Virus record (IMG/VR): IMGVR_UViG_3300021197_001902
Location: 26,733 to 90,732 of that record
Strand: one strand, 5' to 3'
Source: a virus
Length of the DNA: 64,000 nt
Numbering within the stretch: the stretch's first letter is position 1; every line of letters begins with the position of its first letter. Under the pieces are notes generated by a model, which saw only the letters and a list, made by a program, of their open reading frames with translations, ran no database searches and was not told the DNA's origin. Positions 1 through 9,784 of this stretch are shown piece by piece. A program made the position numbers and the translations under genes.

Positions 1-3000
1 CGCATCCAATGGGAAAATCGATGCGCTAGCAACAAGTACATCCTGTGAATTGGTGCGGCCGCTGATGGTAACAGGACCATCGGGGTTGATACCTATCTCG
101 CGACTAAGTGTTCGACGTAGTGTGGCGTTGTCATTCCAAATATCATCAATGGTGAATGTGGTCCTTCTTCTTACTCGATCATCAAACATATTGATATTGG
201 ACGGATATAGACTTTCTGTATACGATATCACCACACTCAAACTACTGCTCAATGTAAAATCAAGAATTGTATTATATGAGTTTAGAATATTAGGGTCAGA
301 TTTCAAGTTATAGAAGTTGTTCAACTCATTGTGCGAGAAGTAATCAATCTGGTTTCTGAATGGAACGGTAGCGATCATATTGTTCGAAGGATCAGAGTTC
401 GCCGTGTTATCTTCCAGTGCGAAGATAATTGGTGAAGAATTGATTGAAATTGGTGACTCTGTAAGATCCACAAACGTGCTTGGTCGCAAACCCTGAACTG
501 GTTGTGTGCGTCTTGGACCAGATGGCAGCCTTTCTGGCATTGGCAGGTATCCAATTTGATTATTCTTTACCAGCGAGCGAGCGACTTTAGTCTCTCCAGC
601 ACGGATCTGCTTCCAAGTTGGGTAGCCGAAAGCTCCATTCCGCATAGTGGTTAACACATTAAGCAAATCAGCTTCATTGTCCAGCGGAGCGCCGGGGAAG
701 AAGTCAGCATTGATATAAGAGGAACTAGCGTTCGAACTTGATGGGAAACCAAGAATATGTGTAGTCGTAAATACTGGATCAATCAATCGCGTGTTCAGGC
801 CGATAAATGTTACGTTTGAATAAGACCCTGTCTGGATCAGCTCATCTAGTGAACTGGCACTGAAATATGTTGGCCTATTATTAGTGTAAATTATCTGATT
901 CTGCCCCAGAGAAGCTGTTACCCAAGTATACTGCTGGAGCGACTGAGGTATAGCATGTTGGACATACAAGTTATCGAAGTGCGAACCCGTGAAGAGCGTA
1001 TGTGTTCCTGACAACTCTGGACGGCGGCTTCTGTTTCGATTTGTTTTGTGCCATGATGGGACGGTTACATAACCTGCTGCTGGTACGGACCCGTACGCAG
1101 CATCGGAACCAAAGGGCCCACAGTGGAGGGTTGCCAGCTGGTTTAACCCACGATTCTTGCTGATTTGATCAACGACAGCGATGGTATTCACCTCGCTTAT
1201 GTCGAGAGATGCAGAACCCGACATACCGTGAGAAATAACGCCTCGATTGCGATATGGGCTTGCGTTGTATACCGACAGCTCCTCATGAGCAGGGTCGAGG
1301 TAGCCTCTTGATAATACCTTGTAAGAACCAGGGGAGGAGAACAAGTTGACAAATACTGTCTCGTTAGATCCTGTGACACCGGTTCTATCTGGAAGAGCGA
1401 AATCAATATCCCCTCCAGTATTTGCTGTTGAGGCTGTGGCCGTGCCCAGTGGGAAGCGCCCTCGTGTTGCAGTTGTCTCCGGGTTGGGTGCAAAAGTGAA
1501 TGACTGATCTTTAAAAAATAGATCGTTAATTGTACGGCCTGCGGTCTGGATCACTTGATAGTTCTTCTGATAGTTTCCGATTTGGTTGTGTGTCACAGTA
1601 CCGGAAAGCTTTGTGCCGACCGATGCAGTGGACATCAAAATGTTCTTGAGGTTAACCGGTCGCTTGGCAGTCTCATCGCGGAAGCGTTGGGCCGTTGGTG
1701 TCGCTGGTAAAAAGCCGTCAGGCGCGGAGTCGCTGGGTGAGTCGGCAAATGGATAGTTTGGTGCTACGATACCTAGCGCACCAGAAGCACCCACAGGTAC
1801 CTCAGCAGTCGGAGGATACCCAAGGCCCAGGAGAAGACGAAAACCTTCGGCCCTGTTTGTTCTGGTATCAGTGCCGGCGTTTAGTTCTGTATGCCGGTAG
1901 AAACGGCCACCAACAAACTTCTCTGTGAACGGGCCCTGGAGGCCCGTGTCTGTGTCATTAACGAAGTCGTTATGCAGGTTTGTGATTATGACGCCGGAGG
2001 TGTAACTTTCAACGACAGCCGCATTGTAGCCGGTTTGGACGGACGAGCTATACAAACTGAATGGCGCATACATGTTACCATCAAATTTCAGGTCCTCAGA
2101 ACCGCTCCGGTTTTGCGATGGGTTCAGACCAAATCCAAGGCGCTGCTTTTGGTTAGGAAAGAAGACATCTGGAGTATCAATAAGCTGTTCGACATCAGTG
2201 TCAAAGGATAGCATGATGTTAACTGGAATATTGGTAGTCGGCTGATCGACGTTCGGACCATATGGGGCAGCTGCAGCAAACGTGAAGTTTGGTTTATTGC
2301 TCGGGTGTCGCCCGGTACCAGCAACCGACGATGCGCCGTCGACGGTAATACTGACCGCATCCCCCATTATTCGTCTATAACCAGAATCAACGGCTGCTAG
2401 AATTCCTGCGCGGGCGTCTGAGACGCTCCCTGTGCCCTGTCTGTACCTCTGCCATGGCAGATGCTCATTGGCTCCCGAAAGTGGCGCGTGCAAGAATTCC
2501 CATTTTTTAGTTTGAGTATAGTTTGACGAACCAATTTGTCGTTTTGTTGATGTCCCGTTGAAGACATAATACATTGAAGCTGGTAGAGACGGTCCGCCCG
2601 GTCTTCCGTCCGCGTCTCCACTAGAAGCATATGAACATGAGGCAATTGCAAAAAGTGTATTGCCACCCTCTCTCTGGAAGAATGGGAACTTGCGCTGGTA
2701 CTTAGGTCTTTCCAACACATGGTTTTCAACCACCGTTCTAACCGTATCTGCAAAGTCTGCGGACGCAGGGACCAATTGGCCCAGCATTAAAGACAGAGAG
2801 GTGTCAAACCACTTATAGAATTCATAGAACTTGTCAAAGTCAAGTTCATCATTACCCACCTTCTCAAAGAACTTCCGGCGCATATATGCTAATTGCTTAT
2901 AGTCAGTTCTATATTTCTCGACGGGATCGCCGATCAGGTTGTGGAGATCTCTTAGGGTCGCAAAATAATTGATCATCTCTTCCGAGATGGACTGATACAT

Positions 3001-6000
3001 ACTCTTTTCGAAGGCGAAGAAGTAATTGATCGGCCTTGATTCGGTAGTGAAGACATCTTGCTCTTGAGCATTCAGCACTCTAACCATATCTTGCGACTGC
3101 ACATTCTCTGGCAGGTTTAACTTAGTGGAAACAACAAAGTCTTTATCAATGGCCTCTGTGGAGGATGCCTTGAAGAAGTCACCTCGTGCAGTATATTGCT
3201 TGTTTAGGATATTTCCTAGCTCTCCGAATCTAGTCAGTGAGGTAGAACCGGAGCTAAGATCGTCAACTATAAATTGCCCACTGGCATCCGAGCCAGTATT
3301 TGTCAGGAACTCCCAATTGAATGCAAGCGTATCAAACTTGGAGATATCCATGTTGGAGCCTGACATCTTAAATTCATACGCATACAAGTGTGGCTGCAGC
3401 GATCCGTAGTTCTCGGTGTCGAGCACATGGCCCTGAAGTGCTTCATCATTAATATAGTCGAGCCAATATCGGCAAGAGTTAACCTTAACATCAGATGATT
3501 GCAGCACAGTACCAGTGAAGTTTGTTCTATGTGCACCGACATAGACGCGCTTACTGCCAGTAACAAAGCCGGCTGGGGGTGATGTCACCGTTCCAGAGAC
3601 AGTAAATTCCTGTAGGATCTCGCCGGCTTCGGCCTGAACACCATGAAGCTCGACAACATAGTCAGAATCTGTCCCGTGTACAAGGTTTGTGAGCGGGTAT
3701 TGCTCTGGCCTGATACGTACGGAGAGGTTCCAGCGTGTATTATTATAGATGTCTTGGTATAAATCAGACTCCAGTGAGGGGACAAATCCGCCGGCGGTGC
3801 CAGTTAATACAAACTTAACATTTGTTGAGGATTCTTCATCGCGGACAGCGTATACTTGGAAGTTAACCCTGTCGAGTGGATCCCAAGTTGTCTCTGTTCC
3901 CGAATAGACTGTGCCGTGAGTACCGAAAAGTGATGCACTAATTGTGTTCGTGGCCACAAATGCCCGGGAATCCCGAGAAAGCTTGAGTGGAAACAGTACC
4001 TCGGTCTCCAGAGTAGATGCGTAACCATTCGTTAAGTCGGAACTAGCGGTTATAAATCCAACGGAGTTGGTGTTTGTAGTATCCTTATAATTGTAGATAA
4101 CGGCCGTTTGACCGTTAGATGTGTTAAAATTAGCAAATTTATCGGCAACAACGATGTTTCTTCTGTTGTTGTCCAGCTCGTACTTGATGTTATCGGCATA
4201 CATATTGAGCTTAACCAGCTCATCGTCAATACCAAAGCAGCGAATCAGGTTTCTAAATGCCTTTTCGGTGCCTTTTGACTTATAGATATAGCTTAAGTTG
4301 TTGTAAATATTCTGATAAATTGTATTCTTAATATCGTGAAGTGACTTCTCGTAGACTTTATCTTCACTTCTATCAGCGAGCTTTTCCAATACATCTGAAT
4401 CTAGGAAGATTTCTGGTGCAACAAAACCATACGAGTTCAAAAGTCTCTCGGCAAAAGGTAACGGCTTGTTACTACCACTAGGGTATTCTATATTCTTAAG
4501 ATTGTTTAAGCTGTCGATCTGTAAATGAAGAGTATCAAAGTAACTTGAGATAATCTGAGTAAGATACTTAACGTTTTTTGGACCTTCAGTATCCTCTTCG
4601 GTAATCCACGAAGGAATCGTATTGTAAATTGCAGCATTGTTCTCGTTATCGTGCGCCGAGCCAGATCTTTGAAGTCCAGTTGCCAAAAACTCAACATCCG
4701 GATGAAAAGCGTAAATAATCGGATCTTTGAACTCTTTGCTAGCAGCATTAGAGAGAACAATTGCTGATCCTGTCTGTCTATGACCTGCGGCATATCCGGT
4801 CCAAGAGCCATTTGAGAACCGGCCAGAGTAGTCCAGCACTGTGCTATCGGTTGAGCTAGTTCCCGTGATTCCCTCATTAAATTTGAAATATACGCCAAGA
4901 TCGATGTTGGCGGATTCTTCAGTTGTTGTAAAGGGAGTAGGGTCAGTGTTAACCCCACCGCCCACTTGTGTAAACCAAAAGCGGCCGATTTCTTCGGAGC
5001 TTCTCTGTGTCTTCCAATATCTTAATTCATCAAGAGATGCAGATAGTTTACCGGCGGATGCAACAGCGAGGGATGCTGAGGGAGGAGCAATCAAAGCACC
5101 AATATAGGCTTGATGTGAGGAACCATCAGTATCATTGATAGAGTCGGGGATTATTTGCTGCCTATTCAGGTTGCCGTCAACATAAAACCTTGTTTCAACG
5201 CCATCCGAGACGGACTTGAGAGTAACAGCGTAATGGTGCCAGTTGCTGTCTGCAACAGACGCAGTTGTAATATTAGACGCAGCAATCGAAACTGTCTGGA
5301 ATCCAAACGTTCCCGAAAGTATTGTGAGGAGCCATGGGTCTGCGCCGGAAGTTGCGCCTGACAGCTCTAGCCTAAATCGAAGATGATCCGCAGATGATGA
5401 CGGTTCACCGTTCCACAAATCGAAAACTACCTCTTTTTCCGTTGATCCAGTGATAAATTCTGTTTTATTCATCCAGAATTCTAATGATGCACCCTTGCTT
5501 AACAAATCAAATTCTAGGTTTGATGCCCTATTCTTTGATGGCTCATAGTAGTTTGAGCCCGTGAATTGGGTTGATTTGGGCGACATCCCATCTGGATTTG
5601 TATTTGGGCCGCCCTTTACGAAAATGTATTCGTCATCCTCTGGATCACCATAACCGTCTGTCATTGCGCTACGGGCGCCCCAGCCATTAGCTGAGATTTC
5701 TACATATCCATTTGTTCTTGGGTATAAATTATCAAATACATGCAGATCAATATAAGTTGACTGGTTTCTCCACTCTAGCTTTTCTCTCAGCGAACCATCA
5801 TAAGGATACTCGTTGTAAACTCTTTTTATTGATTGGTCATAGTATTCTTCAGCGGAGCCATAACGAGCAAAATTCTTCGGGTCGGAGAAGTCCACTCTTG
5901 GAATAAACCTTTCCTCTTCGATGATATCTTGTTCATGGTAAGCGGCGGACTCAACTTGTGAGCCAATTTCTTGCGCCGTTTTACCGGAAAGAGATTTGAT

Positions 6001-6036
6001 ATTCTCAGTGATCTCAAAATACTTTTTAAGGCTCAT
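1..6036 (-). CDS. Giant virion structural protein with LamG-like domain (partial, C-terminus off the window)
   Basis: The frame is open from an ATG at 6036 to base 1, so at least 2012 residues are seen and the C-terminus is missing. I spot-checked rows across the frame and found no stop. Residues about 160-330 form a LamG/concanavalin-like jelly roll, with NWHHYAVT (265-272) and FYVDG (284-288). The rest is Ser/Thr/Gly/Asn-rich and beta-like, typical of phage tail or baseplate adhesins. It starts 7 nt after the preceding structural gene and follows the gp25-gp6-like baseplate genes in the same direction. It is therefore probably a late virion protein at the baseplate or fibre, possibly binding surface glycans. 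The exact role is not recognised. Confidence 0.85.
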   Translation of the reverse strand, partial: MSLKKYFEITENIKSLSGKTAQEIGSQVESAAYHEQDIIEEERFIPRVDFSDPKNFARYGSAEEYYDQSIKRVYNEYPYDGSLREKLEWRNQSTYIDLHVFDNLYPRTNGYVEISANGWGARSAMTDGYGDPEDDEYIFVKGGPNTNPDGMSPKSTQFTGSNYYEPSKNRASNLEFDLLSKGASLEFWMNKTEFITGSTEKEVVFDLWNGEPSSSADHLRFRLELSGATSGADPWLLTILSGTFGFQTVSIAASNITTASVADSNWHHYAVTLKSVSDGVETRFYVDGNLNRQQIIPDSINDTDGSSHQAYIGALIAPPSASLAVASAGKLSASLDELRYWKTQRSSEEIGRFWFTQVGGGVNTDPTPFTTTEESANIDLGVYFKFNEGITGTSSTDSTVLDYSGRFSNGSWTGYAAGHRQTGSAIVLSNAASKEFKDPIIYAFHPDVEFLATGLQRSGSAHDNENNAAIYNTIPSWITEEDTEGPKNVKYLTQIISSYFDTLHLQIDSLNNLKNIEYPSGSNKPLPFAERLLNSYGFVAPEIFLDSDVLEKLADRSEDKVYEKSLHDIKNTIYQNIYNNLSYIYKSKGTEKAFRNLIRCFGIDDELVKLNMYADNIKYELDNNRRNIVVADKFANFNTSNGQTAVIYNYKDTTNTNSVGFITASSDLTNGYASTLETEVLFPLKLSRDSRAFVATNTISASLFGTHGTVYSGTETTWDPLDRVNFQVYAVRDEESSTNVKFVLTGTAGGFVPSLESDLYQDIYNNTRWNLSVRIRPEQYPLTNLVHGTDSDYVVELHGVQAEAGEILQEFTVSGTVTSPPAGFVTGSKRVYVGAHRTNFTGTVLQSSDVKVNSCRYWLDYINDEALQGHVLDTENYGSLQPHLYAYEFKMSGSNMDISKFDTLAFNWEFLTNTGSDASGQFIVDDLSSGSTSLTRFGELGNILNKQYTARGDFFKASSTEAIDKDFVVSTKLNLPENVQSQDMVRVLNAQEQDVFTTESRPINYFFAFEKSMYQSISEEMINYFATLRDLHNLIGDPVEKYRTDYKQLAYMRRKFFEKVGNDELDFDKFYEFYKWFDTSLSLMLGQLVPASADFADTVRTVVENHVLERPKYQRKFPFFQREGGNTLFAIASCSYASSGDADGRPGGPSLPASMYYVFNGTSTKRQIGSSNYTQTKKWEFLHAPLSGANEHLPWQRYRQGTGSVSDARAGILAAVDSGYRRIMGDAVSITVDGASSVAGTGRHPSNKPNFTFAAAAPYGPNVDQPTTNIPVNIMLSFDTDVEQLIDTPDVFFPNQKQRLGFGLNPSQNRSGSEDLKFDGNMYAPFSLYSSSVQTGYNAAVVESYTSGVIITNLHNDFVNDTDTGLQGPFTEKFVGGRFYRHTELNAGTDTRTNRAEGFRLLLGLGYPPTAEVPVGASGALGIVAPNYPFADSPSDSAPDGFLPATPTAQRFRDETAKRPVNLKNILMSTASVGTKLSGTVTHNQIGNYQKNYQVIQTAGRTINDLFFKDQSFTFAPNPETTATRGRFPLGTATASTANTGGDIDFALPDRTGVTGSNETVFVNLFSSPGSYKVLSRGYLDPAHEELSVYNASPYRNRGVISHGMSGSASLDISEVNTIAVVDQISKNRGLNQLATLHCGPFGSDAAYGSVPAAGYVTVPSWHKTNRNRSRRPELSGTHTLFTGSHFDNLYVQHAIPQSLQQYTWVTASLGQNQIIYTNNRPTYFSASSLDELIQTGSYSNVTFIGLNTRLIDPVFTTTHILGFPSSSNASSSYINADFFPGAPLDNEADLLNVLTTMRNGAFGYPTWKQIRAGETKVARSLVKNNQIGYLPMPERLPSGPRRTQPVQGLRPSTFVDLTESPISINSSPIIFALEDNTANSDPSNNMIATVPFRNQIDYFSHNELNNFYNLKSDPNILNSYNTILDFTLSSSLSVVISYTESLYPSNINMFDDRVRRRTTFTIDDIWNDNATLRRTLSREIGINPDGPVTISGRTNSQDVLVASASIFPLDA

Positions 6037-6043
6037 ACTTTAA

Positions 6044-7573
6044 TTATTCTTCAACTCTAAATTTGAACGTTTGTGATTGTTCCTGCCAGTCTCCTATACT
6101 GTCATTATAGTATGCAAGTCTTATTTCATACATGTAGTCAGTCTCTAGAAGGGACATATCTAAGTCCAAGTAGTTTCCTTCCTTATCGTAGGATAGATAA
6201 GTGCTAAAATCAGATCCTGTACCATATGACACAGCTGGGGTGTTATCAATCACTCTGTACACACTATATGATGCACTTTCAATAATCTCGGTTGGATTAT
6301 TGGCAGTTGCGACTGTGTAGAGAGTCGGGGACCAGTCTTTGTCGCGAATAAAAAATCTAAATCTTGCTGTGTCTTGCTTGGAATAAGATTTCTTGAGGTT
6401 TTTACAAGATGTAATTCTGTTAAACGTTGGGGCACTGTCATAACTTGGAAGAGTCTCGGGATAGAACGAACCAGTAAAGTATTCGACCCCTCCGGAATGC
6501 CAGACGTCATGAATCTCTTGGAGCGCCGTAGCGGCCGATGTAAGGGCCACAGAGCATGAATAGATACCAGTGCTCACAAAACTCGCCGTAGTGTTCAGAT
6601 CGGCAGCTGCGGCCGTTGTACCGCCAAGTGAGATTGCCAATTTAGAACCGGTTGGGGTTCCAAAAGAACTTGAATAGAAAGAAACCAACAGATCGCTTGT
6701 TCCAACATTTGGAAGATTTCGCAAGCCGCCTCGAACGTAGTTATAAATATAAAGATTGTTTATATTAAAGTCTGCCTCAGCGCGGGATGATGAGTAATAG
6801 AAATTTTCTCTGTCGTCTGTAACCCGGGAATCATGCCGGGCCTCAATGACCGGTCGCTTGAAAAAGAACTCTGTAGACCGAGCGAAGAACTTTTTGGTGT
6901 AGTAGGACTGTTTGGAACCATTAATGTTCTGCAACACAGATCCCGAAGTTATACCTAACGATGAAGAAAAGTAAGCTTCCTGAGAAGCAGTCAGGCGAAG
7001 GCCAAAACCATAATTCTCATATTTTCCGCCTACAGCGCCTAGGATCCAGTTTTCAACCACCGTTGTGACGTCAACTTCTAAGTCTTCATAACCTTGTTGA
7101 AATCTAATGTTGTAGTTATCAGATGATAGATAATCACCACCTATATTAGTCCAGCCGGTCGTTGAACTAGCAGAGCCCCAGTTTGAAAACCCAAGGTCCT
7201 GATAATTATCCATATCCAGGCCGGTGCCCTCATTCCAAGATTGTGAAATAGGAGCGACAACCAAATTAAAGTCTTGAGGCAGCGTAAACGGATGCTCGGC
7301 GTTGTACATCTTAAGATAGAATGAAACTGATCCAGACGCTGGGATTGTGCCGGCTGTCCTATCAGCCTTAATTGTTGCAACCGGGAACTCAATCAGAATT
7401 CTCGATAATTCAGACGATTGACCATTAGAGCCAGACTCTTGACCATAGATCGAGAAGACTTCCAGAGAATCAGCGAAGCCCATGTTTGAACCCGAACCTC
7501 TGTACACTAGGTTCGCTTCGAAGGCATTTGTGATAGTATTATCAGCGCTTGCTGTATATCTTGTGATTGCCAT
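6044..7573 (-). CDS. Baseplate/tail structural protein, DNRLRE-like N-terminal half
   Basis: 509 residues, with no Cys-rich or catalytic motif. The N-terminal half (about residues 1-190) has the look of a DNRLRE-type beta sandwich: a stretch ending in RILIEFPVATI, then FYLKMYNAEHPFTL, then SQSWNEGTG. Such domains occur in surface and fibre proteins. The remainder is Ser/Tyr-rich and beta-like. It directly follows the gp6-like gene (stop and start share base 7573) and precedes the giant LamG protein, a position where T4-like phages carry gp7/gp8 wedge proteins. A wedge or fibre-attachment role is inferred from position only. Confidence 0.75.
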   Translation of the reverse strand: MAITRYTASADNTITNAFEANLVYRGSGSNMGFADSLEVFSIYGQESGSNGQSSELSRILIEFPVATIKADRTAGTIPASGSVSFYLKMYNAEHPFTLPQDFNLVVAPISQSWNEGTGLDMDNYQDLGFSNWGSASSTTGWTNIGGDYLSSDNYNIRFQQGYEDLEVDVTTVVENWILGAVGGKYENYGFGLRLTASQEAYFSSSLGITSGSVLQNINGSKQSYYTKKFFARSTEFFFKRPVIEARHDSRVTDDRENFYYSSSRAEADFNINNLYIYNYVRGGLRNLPNVGTSDLLVSFYSSSFGTPTGSKLAISLGGTTAAAADLNTTASFVSTGIYSCSVALTSAATALQEIHDVWHSGGVEYFTGSFYPETLPSYDSAPTFNRITSCKNLKKSYSKQDTARFRFFIRDKDWSPTLYTVATANNPTEIIESASYSVYRVIDNTPAVSYGTGSDFSTYLSYDKEGNYLDLDMSLLETDYMYEIRLAYYNDSIGDWQEQSQTFKFRVEE

Positions 7574-9372
7574 TACTGAATTGCTCCCTTAATATCCACG
7601 TTAGGGAACTTAAGTTCGAAGATCGCGTTGTTTTGTGCTTGGATTCTTCGACCATCAGCTGACAGTGCACCTTCAAAACTAAAGGACGACTGGCTATACG
7701 ATGCGCCAGTACGTTCAACTATCTCTAAATCTACAACATCAATGATGCCCTCGACTTTTTGAAGAACCTTATAAAAATCAGTTATAAGGATAGACTCGCC
7801 AATTTCATATTGATTTTTCAACAAGTACTCTCTCAACGCAGCGGTCGCACGACTAATGACGGTAAAGCGATTAGCACTTAAATCAACAGCTGCGACATAA
7901 TTGATACCAAAATTAACAACCTCGGCGTCCAGAATATCAATTGTATCATTTACAACCTTATATTGTAAGAGCCAATTTCTTAAGTTATTTTTGAGACTTG
8001 TGTTCGCGGCAAGCAGTTTTCCGCTTGTATCCTGGGAAATAACATAAATATTTAAGTTTCTTCTGAACTCGTCAAAGTCTCTAACCACAGCAGCTCTTTT
8101 AACAGACCCAAACTTGGCTGGCATGCCATAGCAAATAGACTGATAATCTTGAATCGTAACAGCTCTGTTTTGCGTTGCATAAAAACCAAACACTCTTTGC
8201 TTGATTTCCTCAGACGATGGCAGTGAGACATCACCAACAAAAGGCTCCTCATTAAGAACCTCCAGCGAACTGACTACCCCGTTACGAAGCGTCTGCGACA
8301 GGGATCCCTGGGATGTAAAACGTATCAGTGGACGGTCCACACCTGTAATAGAGTTAACACCAGCGTTAACATCGTTTGTAAGATTAACCCTATATCCAAT
8401 TCTTAAAGTCGTGTTAGACGGAGCGATACCAAACTTGTCAGTGCTGATTAATTTTGTTGGATCAAAATCTATATCGGTGGTATAGTCGCGGCCGTTGAGA
8501 TCCAAAATAAGGTTAGTTGGATCTGTGATCGAATTAGACAGGAGTTCCGAGTCTGATCCGTATCCAAACTGTAGGAAGCACTTGTCACCCTCACGCTCAA
8601 CCGTAAAGCGTCGAGCGACCGGAACTGCCTTCAAGATATTCGTGACTGTCGAGTTAGTCGCTGTGTTGGTGTTTTGCACACCCTTATAAACAACGTTCTG
8701 AGACAGATGGTCGACCTCAATGTATTCATGACCTTCAGAATCTGTAACTGAAATAACCTCTGCAACTCTATTGTTCTGCAGCTCGACTCTAAGAAACCTC
8801 TGGAAGTTCCCCACTTCCGCTTCTTTAAACAGTGTTCTGCCGGAGACGGCGCGTCCTTGGGCTCTAATAACAAAGTTGGTAGGGTTACCTGTCGAGGTGT
8901 CAACTGTTCCCACCACAACTTGATTCGTGGAGGCTGCAAAGTCTACATCTTCAATGAGAGTATACAAACCGCCTCCGGTGGAGGAGAAGATTGAGCCAGC
9001 TCTAAGGACGGGCGCATAACTTAAGTTTGGGCCGGCCGTTGAACTGTCGCTTGGGACCTGAATATAAAATGTTAGTAAACCATATGAGGAAGGGCTTGTG
9101 TTTAGCTTAAAGCCCATCTGGCGTGCGAGGCGAACGACATTGTTGTACTCGATAGAAGTCTCTAGAAACGACTCATTTGTCTGATAATCTAAGTAAAACG
9201 ACAGGATGTCACCGATATAGGACACGGTGTCTAGCATCAAAGAACCAAACGATGCTTGATTAAAATCCTTGTATGTATCGGGGTAGTACCGCTTCGCGTA
9301 GTTTTCCAGATCCTTACGAATGGAATCAAAGTCGCGGCTTGTATAATCAATCGGTTGTAGTTTTTTGGCCAT
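7573..9372 (-). CDS. Baseplate wedge protein, T4 gp6-like (baseplate J family)
   Basis: 599 residues. The start (KKLQPIDYTSRDFDSIRKDL), followed by a SFGSLMLD...IGDILSFYLDYQTNESFLETS block, is the classic N-terminus of T4 gp6 and related baseplate-J proteins, and the length is typical of gp6 orthologues. In T4, gp6 dimers form the inner ring of the baseplate that joins the wedges. It lies 11 nt downstream of the gp25-like gene, an order common in T4-like phages. This is the best anchor for calling the window a contractile-tailed phage. Confidence 0.93.
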   Translation of the reverse strand: MAKKLQPIDYTSRDFDSIRKDLENYAKRYYPDTYKDFNQASFGSLMLDTVSYIGDILSFYLDYQTNESFLETSIEYNNVVRLARQMGFKLNTSPSSYGLLTFYIQVPSDSSTAGPNLSYAPVLRAGSIFSSTGGGLYTLIEDVDFAASTNQVVVGTVDTSTGNPTNFVIRAQGRAVSGRTLFKEAEVGNFQRFLRVELQNNRVAEVISVTDSEGHEYIEVDHLSQNVVYKGVQNTNTATNSTVTNILKAVPVARRFTVEREGDKCFLQFGYGSDSELLSNSITDPTNLILDLNGRDYTTDIDFDPTKLISTDKFGIAPSNTTLRIGYRVNLTNDVNAGVNSITGVDRPLIRFTSQGSLSQTLRNGVVSSLEVLNEEPFVGDVSLPSSEEIKQRVFGFYATQNRAVTIQDYQSICYGMPAKFGSVKRAAVVRDFDEFRRNLNIYVISQDTSGKLLAANTSLKNNLRNWLLQYKVVNDTIDILDAEVVNFGINYVAAVDLSANRFTVISRATAALREYLLKNQYEIGESILITDFYKVLQKVEGIIDVVDLEIVERTGASYSQSSFSFEGALSADGRRIQAQNNAIFELKFPNVDIKGAIQ

Positions 9373-9383
9373 AGTTTGTTTCT

Positions 9384-9782
9384 CTAAATAGGTTGATCGA
9401 CATCAATTTGCAGTAATGTTGATAGCTGAAGGGGCAATATAGTAAAAGATATAGAGACTGACAAGTTGTGAGGGTACAGGTCTGGATTTTGTTCTGGAAT
9501 TTGGAACCGAATATCGTCTATCTGAATATATTTTAAGTATCTTCTGACCTGTTCTCGGATTTTGCTCTCTATGGTGGTGTAAGTATTCGAGTTATTCTGC
9601 TCAAACAAATACGCTTTGAGGCCGACACCGAATCTTAGATCCATTATTCTCTCGCCAGGGATTGTCAGGATGAGCATTTTTAAATTTTGCTTGGCTAAAT
9701 CTTCAAAGTTGGTGTTTAGATCGTAGGGGCCAAACACCTCGCTAACCACAAGCGGTAGCTTTGGTGATAATCCTGATGCCAT
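9384..9782 (-). CDS. Baseplate wedge protein, T4 gp25-like
   Basis: 132 residues, the usual length for gp25/GPW-family proteins. The block NLKMLILTIPGERIMDLRFG (about residues 34-53) contains the conserved PGER-x-M...FG signature. Gp25 is a lysozyme-fold wedge protein that nucleates sheath assembly at the baseplate; it is not expected to have lytic activity. The gene lies 2 nt after the previous stop and immediately before the gp6-like gene. Confidence 0.92.
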   Translation of the reverse strand: MASGLSPKLPLVVSEVFGPYDLNTNFEDLAKQNLKMLILTIPGERIMDLRFGVGLKAYLFEQNNSNTYTTIESKIREQVRRYLKYIQIDDIRFQIPEQNPDLYPHNLSVSISFTILPLQLSTLLQIDVDQPI

Positions 9783-9784
9783 CT

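Noticed and set aside
1197-1493. Various 60-110-codon frames across 1-6 kb on both strands
   Set aside because: They are shadows of the single long minus-strand frame that spans 1-6036.
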